A DNA stretch of 36,811 nt, taken from CAYWFU01 sp964457585. GTDB lineage: Bacteria > JACRDZ01. The stretch is from the NCBI GenBank assembly GCA_964457585.1, contig CAYWFU010000025.1, positions 1 through 36,811 on the forward strand, in the 5' to 3' direction. Under the pieces are notes generated by a model. The model had not been told where the DNA came from, did no database searches, and saw nothing but the letters and a program-made list of their open reading frames with translations. Positions 1 to 8,552 of this stretch are shown here, piece by piece. The position numbers and the translations under genes were made by a program. How positions within the stretch are numbered: position 1 is the first letter of the stretch; each line of letters begins with the position of its first letter.

Positions 1-205
1 TTATCAAGCTTTTTTTATGTTCGATAAATCGAACAACTACAATTTTACTCCTTAAATTACTGCCATAGGGCAACAGCCCGTTCAATGGCATTACTAAATT
101 TAGAAATAGGCTTTTTATCCTATCTACAGTTTACAGTCATTTTTTATTGGACGAACGATTACCTTAAAAGGAATTAGTGTCAATGCCGTTGACAGCTCCA
201 ATATT
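1..205. other. Left-edge region without a confident gene
   Basis: I find no convincing gene here. Two small palindromes are visible: TGTTCGATAAATCGAACA at 18-35 (8-bp arms around AA) and TGTCAA-TGCCG-TTGACA at 178-194, just beyond the helicase stop. The second could be a weak hairpin ending the minus-strand operon, but it lacks a good T tract. A minus-strand open stretch at about 70-130 reads DKKPISKFSNAIERAVALWQ then stop; it looks like the C-terminus of a decayed gene whose family I do not recognise. Confidence 0.4.
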
Positions 206-1777
206 TCAGCTAATCTTTTCTGCCTGCTTCATCTCCAGTATCCTGTCAACACGGAATGTTCTTTCTTCTCCCCGTTCCATACAATATGCTTCTACTCCTA
301 AAAATGGTCTATCTAAATAAAATTTTTCACCTACACTGGTGGGCTTTATTATACGATACGATTTTTCATCGCTTGATTTCAAATATAATATTTCAAGGCA
401 GGTATTATCCTTTATTGCATTCTCAATCATATTAACTTTATCTTCCAGAGACATGTTTCGTTCGGAAATTGCATATTGATATTTTGTAAGGAACCTTACA
501 ACTCGCCAGTCCATTAATATATGAGATTTCTTGATGGGCTTCTTAAGTACAATTCCATCAAGCGAAGTGCAGCGGCTTAATGCAACATAAGTCTGTCCAT
601 GCGCAAATGCCCCAATTCCCATATCAATTATAACATTATCAAATGTTTTCCCCTGACTTTTGTGGATTGTAATCGCCCACGCAAGTTTTAATGGATACTG
701 TGTAAAAGAGCCGATTGGATTGGTCTCAATTATATTCTTTTTATCATTAAAACTAAAATGAAATATTTCCCATGTATGAGGAATGACTTTCTCAATGCTT
801 CCATCTGATAATTGAATCAGAACAATATCCATTAGTTCTTCTTCATCTGATACAACATCTACAATTTTTCCAATTGAACCATTCACCCACCGCCCCTTTG
901 AATCATTATTTAGCAGCATAACCTGCGCACCAATACCAAGATGTAATTCAGACTCATTTGGGAAGGAATGTTCTTCAAAATTTCCAAGAATCTGTGCTTT
1001 ATATGTATATATTTTTGTTTTAAGCTTGTGAAGATACTCAATATTAATTTCAGATGCCATTTTGTTTGTAGTTGTCAGATATATTGCATAACCCTTGTTT
1101 TCTCTTATCTGAGCTTCCGCTCCAACTCGCTTGTTTAACACAGTAATATTTTCCTCTGTGATTGAATTATTGCGAATTGCATTAAGAAGTTTAATAAATG
1201 TTTCGTCTTTTTGGCGATAGATTTTTTCAAGTTCAATAAATTCCATTGAAAAATTTTTAATAACATCTGCATCAAAAAAATATGGACTTTGATAATGTGT
1301 TGTAAATATTTCCTTTTCTTTAGTTGTTACAACAGGTGGGAGTTGGTAGAGATCCCCAATAAAAATCATCTGAATACCACCAAAAGGAACCCCGGATTTT
1401 TTGCCGTTGTAGCGCAGGAATTTATCCACACAATCAAGTAAATCAGCTCTTACCATTGAAACTTCATCGATTATTATTGCGTCTATTTTTTTATAAATAT
1501 TTATTTTTTTACCGCTTAGTTTTTTTATCTTTTGAATAGTTACATCAGTTTTAAATCCAAAAAAAGAATGTATGGTTTCACCTTGAACATTAAGAGCAGC
1601 TACTCCTGTAGGAGCTAAAACAACTATTTTTTTTGGTGTTTTAGATCGAAAATAATCAAGCAGTGTTGATTTGCCTGTGCCTGCTTTTCCGGTAATAAAA
1701 ATATTTTTACCTGTATTTTCTATTATTTCAATAGCTTTTTTAAATTGGTTATTCAGCTCGATCTGATTAGTTTTCAT
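206..1777 (-). CDS. Pif1-like helicase with C-terminal WYL-like domain
   Basis: Superfamily 1B (Pif1/RecD2-like) ATP-dependent helicase, expected to unwind DNA 5' to 3' in the cytoplasm. Counting from the upstream TTG (+4), Walker A is GKAGTGKST at about 34-42 and Walker B is IIIDEVSM near 105-112. Late helicase motifs are WAITIHKSQGKTF and GQTYVALSRC. The last ~75 residues (NMIENAIKDN... ending RTFRVDRILEM) match the WYL-domain pattern, a putative ligand or nucleic-acid sensor often found in regulators. I prefer the ATG at 1777, which clears the upstream receiver gene; a TTG at 1789 would overlap its last codons. Neither has a clear ribosome binding site, so translational coupling to the receiver gene is likely. 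It is the last gene of the minus-strand operon. The helicase call is firm; the WYL assignment is moderately firm. Confidence 0.88.
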   Translation of the reverse strand: MKTNQIELNNQFKKAIEIIENTGKNIFITGKAGTGKSTLLDYFRSKTPKKIVVLAPTGVAALNVQGETIHSFFGFKTDVTIQKIKKLSGKKINIYKKIDAIIIDEVSMVRADLLDCVDKFLRYNGKKSGVPFGGIQMIFIGDLYQLPPVVTTKEKEIFTTHYQSPYFFDADVIKNFSMEFIELEKIYRQKDETFIKLLNAIRNNSITEENITVLNKRVGAEAQIRENKGYAIYLTTTNKMASEINIEYLHKLKTKIYTYKAQILGNFEEHSFPNESELHLGIGAQVMLLNNDSKGRWVNGSIGKIVDVVSDEEELMDIVLIQLSDGSIEKVIPHTWEIFHFSFNDKKNIIETNPIGSFTQYPLKLAWAITIHKSQGKTFDNVIIDMGIGAFAHGQTYVALSRCTSLDGIVLKKPIKKSHILMDWRVVRFLTKYQYAISERNMSLEDKVNMIENAIKDNTCLEILYLKSSDEKSYRIIKPTSVGEKFYLDRPFLGVEAYCMERGEERTFRVDRILEMKQAEKIS

Positions 1778-1778
1778 T

Positions 1779-2165
1779 CTATAATTCAATATTCAGTATT
1801 TTTGTTGTCTTTTCAAGTACTTCGTCAGGATCAAAAGGTTTGGTTAAATATTCATTTGCGCCGACATCCATTCCTTTTTTTCCATCCACTTCCTGTCCTT
1901 TTGCAGTAAGCATTATAATATAAACATTCTCCATTTTATATTTTTTCTTAACTGCTTCGCACATATCATATCCATTCATTTTAGGCATCATAACATCAAG
2001 AAAAATCAGGTTTGGATTATGTTCTAATGTCATTTTTAAACCCTGTTCTCCATTTTCTGCAATCAGAAGTTCAACCCCTTTTTCCAGAACATCCTCAAGG
2101 GTTTCCTCTAATAAAGATCGGATATAGGGTTCATCATCAACAATTAAAATTTTTTTCTCATTCAT
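1779..2165 (-). CDS. Single-domain response regulator (CheY-like receiver)
   Basis: A 128-residue stand-alone receiver with no output domain. The acidic pocket D10/D11, phosphoacceptor D57 (FLDVMMP), T87 (MLTAKG) and K109 (LTKPFDPDE) are all present, so it should be phosphorylatable. The start is supported by GGAGA about 10 nt upstream. It lies 48 nt downstream of the sensor-polyferredoxin fusion gene and directly before the helicase gene. The obvious phosphate donor is the hybrid kinase at 5224-7935, either directly or through its receiver; that pairing is inferred from position. With no DNA-binding domain, it probably acts by protein contact or as a phosphate shuttle. Confidence 0.93.
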   Translation of the reverse strand: MNEKKILIVDDEPYIRSLLEETLEDVLEKGVELLIAENGEQGLKMTLEHNPNLIFLDVMMPKMNGYDMCEAVKKKYKMENVYIIMLTAKGQEVDGKKGMDVGANEYLTKPFDPDEVLEKTTKILNIEL

Positions 2166-2213
2166 TCTAAAATTTCTCCTTTCATAATATTAATCATATA
2201 TAGATTATCATAT

Positions 2214-5200
2214 CTATGAATTTAATACAAATTTTAACATTAAAAAACAATATACAGTCATTAATATCTGATGACTAAGATAGTATAAAAATTTATATGT
2301 TTTTTGTTTCACCGCATGAAAATGCACAACCATTAGAAAAAGGCTAAAAAAAAGTCCGCATAATAAAATAAAGGCTTGTGAAATATTAACAAGAGAAAAA
2401 GAAAAAAAATTATTTTGTATTGATGCCTGGTAAATTGTTCCTGTAATATTTATTTTTGAAAGAAAAGGCAAAAATTTTAGCTGCAGCGCCAAATTTGCTG
2501 CCAGAGCCATTGGTATGTAGAAATTTAATATATCCAGATAATGCTGAAATTTATTTTCTCTATCTGTACCATAAAATATTAAATTAACTGTATATATTAT
2601 CAATCCTATTACTATTGGTAATATCCAATAAACTAAATTGAAATTAAGTGAAGTATCTACAATTTTGGAACCATGAAATAGGATGGCAAAAGGAGCGCTG
2701 ATAAGAATAATAATTAAAAGAGAGGTTTTTTGCCCAAGATGTTCATTCCCTGATATATCCCATCCGGGTAACCGTAAATTTAGTTTTGGTGAATTATTTG
2801 GACATAGACGAACGCACCGCATGCAAAGTTTGCAAAGTAAATTGCTGTTAGTAAATTGCAAATGAAGCAGCATTGGACATCCTTCGATCGTGCTATTTCC
2901 TTTAAAACAATCATGAGTCTTGCACTTATTAGCGCAAATATCCGGATTCGAGCGCAGTTCTATAATTGATGTTAGGGATAAAGTTCCGGCAAACCAGCCT
3001 AAGGGACAAATATATCTGCACCATGTATTTCGTGTAAAAAGAATATTGGTAATTGTTGCCAGCCCAACAATTATTCCTAAGATAATCCCTGTTCTGAATC
3101 CGGATAAATTCATGTGAAAAAATTCTTCCGCCCAGATTATTAAAAGGAACCCTATTGCCGTAAAATAATGAGTATTATTTTGAATAAAAGCAGGCACTTT
3201 CAAATTAAAATGCTTGATTTTTCTTAATCTCATTCCTGTTTCATTAATTGGACATATGCTGCACCATAATCTTGCAACAAAAAAGAAAGATAACGTGAAA
3301 AGCGGCCACCATATACTCCATGCTAAAAATGTCCCGGTATTAATTCCATTTTTAGTACTGGATATAAAAGCATAATAAAAAATTAAAAAAACTGCTATTG
3401 AACTAACGAAAATTAAATAACGCGGGAAAATACCCTTTTTAATTAAATTATATAATGGTTTAATATTTAATAGGTTATAATGAAATTGAGTTGATGGTAT
3501 TTGTATTCCCAAAAATAAATATTCACTTGTTATTATATCTGATTCTGTCAAAATACATGCGCGTTCAATAATTTCTTTTAACTCTTTAACATTGCCTAAA
3601 AGAAAATTATAACTCAAAAGAATTTCATAACCTTTATCATCTATTCCTTTTATTTCCTTACCTATGGTTTGAGAATATTCTTGAATAAAATGTTCTGCTA
3701 TTTTTGTAATATCTTTTTTTCTTTCTCTTAATGGCGGAATAAATTTTGTATGCTTTTTTAGGATTTCAAAAAGATGAGGAGGAAACTCACCTTTTTCAAC
3801 TTTTTTTTCCAGAGGTATAGATGTTTCTGCTACAATTCTAACATCATGTTTTAAAACTTTTATACGATTTTCATCACATGGAGCAAGATATTCGAATAGT
3901 TTCTCACCTAAATCTTTTGGCAAACGGTCAATATTCTGAAAAAAAAGTGTTCCGCCCTCAGCCAGATCAAAATAACTAAAATCCATTTCAGATGCTTTAT
4001 GTTCATATGGATTATCAGTACCGAATAGCAGTTTAGAACTTAATACATTTGAAGCCAATTGTGTGCAATCGATTTGTATAAACGGCTTTCCCCTTCGCTG
4101 ACTTTCACGATGTATTTTGCGGGCTAATAATTTTTTACCCACACCACGTTCACCATAAATTAAATATGGTGTTGGGTCATCTGGAACAGAATTTAAAATT
4201 CGTTCAAACTGCGGAGTTCTTGTTATAAATTCTTTATATTCATTTTCCTGATCTTCTCTTTTTACTCTTCTTAAAGCTAACTGACGTTTATTTTCCCAGT
4301 TTATTTTTTCCAAATAAAAATTATCTATAGCTATTGCCGCTTGAATAGCCAGACTAAAAATAAGTTTTTCATCGCGTGCTTTAAAATAATTTTCTTTTTT
4401 CGAAGTAATAACAATTACACCATAAAGTTCGTCCTTTGCTTTCAATGGTACACCAAGAACTGAATTTATATTGCAATCACAGTTTTTAACCTTATGTTTT
4501 TGTTTAATATCATTGACAATTTCAGGATTGCCATTTCTAACTACAAGGCGTGCTATTACTCTGTCTGGATGTGTTTCAGAATCAGATGAGCACACGCTGC
4601 CAAGAGATGCTTTTTTTTCCAGTTTATTTGTTTGTTTATCCAGAATATATACAGAGTATGTTTCAGCATTAATAATATTCTTACTTTCAAGCAATACTGA
4701 TTTAAGTATAAAATCAAAATCAACAATTGAGCTGATTGTTCCGCTAAATTTATATAGTAGATTTATTTCACGATAATTATTTAATGTTTCCTGAATAAGC
4801 TGTTTTCTTTCAACTTTTAATTTAATTATTTCCTCCAGGAAAATTTTAATCAGACTTGATAATAGTAAAATTTTTTCTTTCTGATTTTCATTTTTCTGTA
4901 TAAAAATAAATCCAAGAAGATTTTCCTGAAATAAGATTTTAAAAATAAAACCAGAATCAATTTCAATATAATCCGCTTGAATTTCATTTTGCGGTAAAAT
5001 GATTTTTTGTGATGGATTAGCAGCAAGAGAAGTTATTAAACTATTGTCTTTATCATAAATAGATATTTCTCCGGAAAACAAAATTAAATTAGCTATATTA
5101 TTAAGAAACATAGCTATAATTTTTTCATTTCCTAAAAGTAATCGTTTTAGACGGATAGTTTTTTCTATTTCTTTATTTATAGAAGTATTTTTATTATTTT

Positions 5201-5267
5201 CTAAGTTTTCCATATCTATACTATTATTTATCTCTTGTAAGTATAATAATATTCGTTTTATCAACAT
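2214..5267 (-). CDS. GAF / degenerate sigma54-type AAA+ / membrane polyferredoxin fusion
   Basis: A 1017-residue fusion. Residues ~45-150 look like a weak GAF-like sensor and ~165-320 a GAF domain. Residues ~348-585 are a sigma-54-activator-type AAA+ module: Walker A GERGVGKK (372-379) and PPLRERKKDI (511-520) are kept, but Walker B is GGTLFFQNID instead of GGTLFLDEI and the GAFTGA loop is replaced by NPYEHKA (419-425). No Fis-type HTH follows. Instead come membrane segments (~617-635, 700-745 and several after 848) with NapH/NosR-like cysteine sets: C669-x2-C672P, C750-x3-C754P, C778/C782/C787/C797P and C812/C815/C818/C822P. It should move electrons at the membrane, plausibly gated by the sensor half (inference). 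The start at 5267 overlaps the kinase gene by 44 nt; an ATG at 5213 is an alternative. Neither has a good ribosome binding site. Confidence 0.85.
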   Translation of the reverse strand: MLIKRILLYLQEINNSIDMENLENNKNTSINKEIEKTIRLKRLLLGNEKIIAMFLNNIANLILFSGEISIYDKDNSLITSLAANPSQKIILPQNEIQADYIEIDSGFIFKILFQENLLGFIFIQKNENQKEKILLLSSLIKIFLEEIIKLKVERKQLIQETLNNYREINLLYKFSGTISSIVDFDFILKSVLLESKNIINAETYSVYILDKQTNKLEKKASLGSVCSSDSETHPDRVIARLVVRNGNPEIVNDIKQKHKVKNCDCNINSVLGVPLKAKDELYGVIVITSKKENYFKARDEKLIFSLAIQAAIAIDNFYLEKINWENKRQLALRRVKREDQENEYKEFITRTPQFERILNSVPDDPTPYLIYGERGVGKKLLARKIHRESQRRGKPFIQIDCTQLASNVLSSKLLFGTDNPYEHKASEMDFSYFDLAEGGTLFFQNIDRLPKDLGEKLFEYLAPCDENRIKVLKHDVRIVAETSIPLEKKVEKGEFPPHLFEILKKHTKFIPPLRERKKDITKIAEHFIQEYSQTIGKEIKGIDDKGYEILLSYNFLLGNVKELKEIIERACILTESDIITSEYLFLGIQIPSTQFHYNLLNIKPLYNLIKKGIFPRYLIFVSSIAVFLIFYYAFISSTKNGINTGTFLAWSIWWPLFTLSFFFVARLWCSICPINETGMRLRKIKHFNLKVPAFIQNNTHYFTAIGFLLIIWAEEFFHMNLSGFRTGIILGIIVGLATITNILFTRNTWCRYICPLGWFAGTLSLTSIIELRSNPDICANKCKTHDCFKGNSTIEGCPMLLHLQFTNSNLLCKLCMRCVRLCPNNSPKLNLRLPGWDISGNEHLGQKTSLLIIILISAPFAILFHGSKIVDTSLNFNLVYWILPIVIGLIIYTVNLIFYGTDRENKFQHYLDILNFYIPMALAANLALQLKFLPFLSKINITGTIYQASIQNNFFSFSLVNISQAFILLCGLFFSLFLMVVHFHAVKQKTYKFLYYLSHQILMTVYCFLMLKFVLNS

Positions 5268-7935
5268 TTTTAACCAATTTCAATGTCTCTAAAATTTCAC
5301 TGCTGTTCGAAACAATATCATCGATCAAAATCAAATCCGGATTTTCTTGCTTTGCTTTTTCCACACCTTCTTTATCACTGGATGCTGATACGACTTCATA
5401 ACCTTTTGAACTTAGAACATCATGAATTGATTTAGATGATGCTGATTTAGTATCTTCAATTAACAAAACCTTTTTTCTTCTTGGAGCTTTATTCCCTGAT
5501 AAAAGATCAGAAACAGATTTTATTACATTTTCAGTATCAATTGATTTGGTTATATATTCATCTGCTCCTAATCTATAGCCTTTTTCTTTATCTTCATAAA
5601 TAGAATGAATAAGAATTGGAATATTAGTTGTTTGTTCATTAGCTTTTAAAAGTGTTAATACATCAAATCCATTAATCCCAGGCATCAGAACATCACAAAT
5701 TATCAGATCAGGATTTTCATTGCGGGCTTTTAAAAGTGCTTCACTGCCTTCACTTGCTTCAATAACTCGATAACCTGCATCTTCAAGCTGTTCGCGCAGA
5801 AGAGTTCGTATATGCTCTTCATCATCTACAACTAATATAAGATGCCCTTTATCCTTTTTATTGATTTTATCAATAAAAGTACTTCTTGAAAGTGTTGGGA
5901 CAGCTTCGTCTTTTTTAGATAAAGTAGTTTCTTTCATGGCAGGTATTGTAAAAATAAATGTGCTCCCTTTTCCATATTCGCTTTCAACCCATATTTTACC
6001 GCTATGATGTTCAATGATTTCCTTGCAGATAGTTAATCCTAGTCCTGTTCCTTTTGGTCTGTCGCCAAGAGTATCTGAATCATCATCTGTTATTTGTTTA
6101 AATTTTTCAAATACTTTTGTCAAAAATTCCGGCTTAATTCCAATGCCTGTGTCTTTAATTTGTACAACTATATTTCCTTCTTCTTTTTTAGCAATAATGG
6201 TAATGCCGCCTGTATTTGTAAATTTAATTGCATTGCTAATAAGATTTGTTATAACCTGTATCAGTTTGTCCTTGTCAGCTTTTATTCTTGGTAAATTTTC
6301 ATCATGCTCAAATTTTAAACTCAACTTTCTTTCGTCTGCCAGAGATGATGTGGCATATATAGCTGACTGACATATCCCTTCGATATTAGTCGGTTCAATT
6401 TTCCATTCTATTTTACCTGCTTCAATTTTTGCCAGATCAAGGAAATTATTTATTAATCTTGATAATCGTTCGCCTTCTGCAGCAATTATTTTCAGATTCT
6501 CCTGTATTTTTTCTGCTGATTTAGCAACCTTATCATCATTCATATTTATTAAAGGAATAATATTACTGCTGAATTTTTTTTGAATCATTTTGGCAAATCC
6601 AAGTATGGATGTGAGAGGAGTACGGAGTTCATGCGAAACAATAGAAAGAAAGTCTGATTTCATTTTATCTATTTTCTGGACTTCTTTAACCTTCTGTGCT
6701 AGTTCTTTATTAGATTCACGCAGTTTTTTTTCAAGATGTTTTTGTTTGGTTATGTCTTTGCTGATTCCAACTGTTCCAATTACCTTGCCTTCCTTATCTT
6801 TAAGCTGTGATAAACTCAAAGATATATCAACCATTTTTCCATCTTTAGTTCTCAGCCTTGTTTCATAATTTGTAATACTGCCGAATTTTTCAACCTTCTT
6901 CATTATTTTATGTCTCTCTTCAGGATGACGATACATATCTTCGACAGTTGTACCAACAACTTCTTCTCTTTTATAACCAAGAATTCTTTCTCCGCCGGAA
7001 TTAAATTCGACGATTTTTGTATCTGAATTTGTTGTTACAATCATATCAGCTGAATTATTAAGAATTGCCTGTAAATATTCTGTGTTGTGGAGTAATTCTT
7101 GATTTTTCTTTTCCAATTCATTTAGCAGATTAAATTTTTCTATTCCAAATGCTGCCTGCATTGCTAAAAGGGCGAGAGAAGCAATTTGTTCCGGTAGAAA
7201 ATTTCTTGGGACAAAATCATCAACATATAAAATTCCAACTTTTTTATTTTCACATATTAATGGAACAGCAATAAGAGAAGCTACTGTTTCTTTAAGCATT
7301 AATGGATTATTAAACGATTGTCGTTTAGTAATATTGTTGATTATAACAGGTTCATTATGCTGAAGCACATATGCATTCATACCATCTTTGCGAACAGAAT
7401 AAGTTTTTATTTTAGAGAAGTCACTGCTGAATCCTTTATCTGCAATCAGGTTAAGTATATTTTGTTTTTCATCATATAAAGCAAGACTGCCGGCAGGTGT
7501 TTTGGTTAAGCTTAATGCGCAATCCAGGATCGCTCCCGATAACTCTTTCATGCTTTTAGCTGATGTAAGTTTAATCCCTAAATCAGAAATTACTTTTTGA
7601 GACTCAATATTATTTCTGAATTCTCTCTCAATATTTGCAATTTCCTTTAAAATTTTCTGGAAAAATTTAAAACTTTCCGAATCAATAAGAGGGACTCCAA
7701 CAGGAAGGGCAAAATCCTGTCCATTGAGCTGTTTATCACTAAGTATTATGGATAGATTTTCGATATTTTTAAGATTATCAAGCGAGTGGTCATATACAAT
7801 ATTACTGGATTCTTCTAATTCATTCATCCATTCTTTTTTAACAAAACAAAAAATACGAATTTCTTTAAGCTGCTTCAAAACTTCAATACTTTCAAGATGT
7901 TCCTGACTGGAAAGAATTAAGGCAAGGTTTATCAT
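5224..7935 (-). CDS. Hybrid sensor histidine kinase (GAF-PAS-HisKA-HATPase-REC-REC')
   Basis: A 903-residue cytoplasmic hybrid kinase without evident membrane segments. Residues 1-100 are unassigned; GAF spans ~115-270, PAS ~285-400, HisKA carries H435 (SIVSHELRTP), and the ATPase has the N box (N568), DTGIGI (595-600) and GTGLGL (629-634). The first receiver (~698-810) keeps D704/D705, D748 and K797. The second (~821-903) keeps E827/D828 and D872/D873 but stops just after its beta-4 threonine, so the conserved lysine and final helix are missing. The start is supported by GGAGAG six nt upstream of the ATG. It is the first gene of the operon, with a promoter at 8226-8254 and a leader of about 280 nt containing hairpin repeats. 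The signal is unknown; a redox cue is suggested only by the downstream polyferredoxin. Confidence 0.93.
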   Translation of the reverse strand: MINLALILSSQEHLESIEVLKQLKEIRIFCFVKKEWMNELEESSNIVYDHSLDNLKNIENLSIILSDKQLNGQDFALPVGVPLIDSESFKFFQKILKEIANIEREFRNNIESQKVISDLGIKLTSAKSMKELSGAILDCALSLTKTPAGSLALYDEKQNILNLIADKGFSSDFSKIKTYSVRKDGMNAYVLQHNEPVIINNITKRQSFNNPLMLKETVASLIAVPLICENKKVGILYVDDFVPRNFLPEQIASLALLAMQAAFGIEKFNLLNELEKKNQELLHNTEYLQAILNNSADMIVTTNSDTKIVEFNSGGERILGYKREEVVGTTVEDMYRHPEERHKIMKKVEKFGSITNYETRLRTKDGKMVDISLSLSQLKDKEGKVIGTVGISKDITKQKHLEKKLRESNKELAQKVKEVQKIDKMKSDFLSIVSHELRTPLTSILGFAKMIQKKFSSNIIPLINMNDDKVAKSAEKIQENLKIIAAEGERLSRLINNFLDLAKIEAGKIEWKIEPTNIEGICQSAIYATSSLADERKLSLKFEHDENLPRIKADKDKLIQVITNLISNAIKFTNTGGITIIAKKEEGNIVVQIKDTGIGIKPEFLTKVFEKFKQITDDDSDTLGDRPKGTGLGLTICKEIIEHHSGKIWVESEYGKGSTFIFTIPAMKETTLSKKDEAVPTLSRSTFIDKINKKDKGHLILVVDDEEHIRTLLREQLEDAGYRVIEASEGSEALLKARNENPDLIICDVLMPGINGFDVLTLLKANEQTTNIPILIHSIYEDKEKGYRLGADEYITKSIDTENVIKSVSDLLSGNKAPRRKKVLLIEDTKSASSKSIHDVLSSKGYEVVSASSDKEGVEKAKQENPDLILIDDIVSNSSEILETLKLVKNVDKTNIIILTRDK

Positions 7936-7956
7936 AACTGCTCTCCTATGAAAAGA

Positions 7957-8034
7957 AGCAATGAGTACCTAGCAATGAGCAACGAGTTAAAAAAATATTT
8001 AAACTCATTGCTCATCACTCATTGCTCATTGCTT
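7957..8034. repeat. Word-repeat hairpin (GCAATGAG type) in kinase leader
   Basis: Both arms are built from copies of the word AGCAATGAG: the left arm reads it directly (7957-7987) and the right arm reads CTCATTGCT (8003-8034), so the segment folds into a long imperfect hairpin. TCTCCT flanks it on both sides (7942-7947 and 8047-8052), which would fit a 6-bp target duplication or a duplicated ribosome binding site. On the minus strand it lies just upstream of the kinase gene's AGGAG. Confidence 0.7.
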
Positions 8035-8111
8035 GTTATTATGTCATCTCCTTATTTAAACTTGTTTAAGTATAATATTGTAGATTAAAATTAAAGAAGA
8101 GTGTTTTTATA

Positions 8112-8201
8112 TGGAAGTGCCAATGAATGGGCTCTTCCCAGACAAAATATTCCCGTCAGAGACAATAGATACCCTGTGGTTTCGCTACAGAGTTCTTCAT
8201 T
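8112..8201 (-). repeat. Composite hairpin repeat, copy a
   Basis: Read on the minus strand it begins AATGAAGAACTCTG, forms a hairpin (CTCTGTAG / CCACAGGG, imperfect), continues through GGTATC and TCTCTGACGGGAATATTTTG, and ends in TTGGCACTTCC. The same blocks recur at 25245-25307 inside the MFS gene and, split in two, at 25927-25948 and 27354-27388. A nested GGAAG...CTTCC hairpin lies at its distal end. It sits in the kinase operon leader. Confidence 0.65.
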
Positions 8202-8225
8202 TTTTTTAATTTTAGACAATTTTGG

Positions 8226-8254
8226 AGTATAAACTTAAGAACAAAGATTGTCAA
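8226..8254 (-). promoter_or_regulatory. Sigma70-type promoter for the kinase operon
   Basis: On the minus strand, TTGACA (8254-8249) and TATACT (8231-8226) are separated by exactly 17 nt. Transcription would start near 8219, giving a leader of about 280 nt before the kinase ATG that carries the repeats at 8112-8201 and 7957-8034. Confidence 0.65.
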
Positions 8255-8300
8255 GTAAAATTAGGACTTAAATCTATATAAATTTATCATACTCTATTGC

Positions 8301-8463
8301 TAAGGCAGTGAGCAAAAATAACTTCCACATCTTGCTTGTCTTTTGCTCCGTCTTCTGCGTTGTGCTAAAGGTTACATAGCATTGCTATGCGCCCTTTAGC
8401 ACGTCTTGAAGACGAAACAAAATCCTGCGCAATATGTGGAAGTTATTTTTGCTCACAGCCTAA
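8301..8463. repeat. Large 160-bp palindromic element between divergent promoters
   Basis: The outer arms match perfectly over 23 bp (8308-8330 with 8434-8456, starting GTGAGCAAAAATAAC). Inner paired blocks are CGTCTTC (8349-8355) with GAAGACG (8408-8414), GTGCTAAAGG (8362-8371) with CCTTTAGCAC (8393-8402), and CATAGC with GCTATG at the apex (8375-8389). The whole folds into one long interrupted hairpin. It lies exactly between the outward-facing promoters of the kinase operon and nrdD. It has no coding capacity. Confidence 0.8.
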
Positions 8464-8472
8464 AATTTATGC

Positions 8473-8501
8473 TTGACAAATGGGAATAGATAACCTTTAA
8501 T
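8473..8501 (+). promoter_or_regulatory. Sigma70-type promoter for nrdD
   Basis: TTGACA (8473-8478), a 17-nt spacer and TTTAAT (8496-8501). A TATAAT at 8501-8506 has a 22-nt spacer and fits less well. Transcription would start near 8508, leaving a leader of about 225 nt that contains the palindrome at 8553-8676. Confidence 0.6.
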
Positions 8502-8552
8502 ATAATAATATTTTTATAGTGTCCTTGCTTTAAAAAGGCAGGATATTCCTAA

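Noticed and set aside
6014..6370. Plus-strand open frames opposite the kinase, cytochrome, nrdD, ileS and barrel genes
   Set aside because: They are antisense to well-supported genes, have no ribosome binding sites and show no recognisable domains.
8100..8220. Riboswitch in the kinase-operon leader
   Set aside because: The nested hairpins match repeat copies found inside the MFS gene and before ileS, so a dispersed element explains them better than a conserved aptamer.
8286..8463. AAATTTAT on both sides of the 160-bp palindrome as a target duplication
   Set aside because: The left copy is about 15 bp away from the arm and the string is common in A/T-rich DNA.
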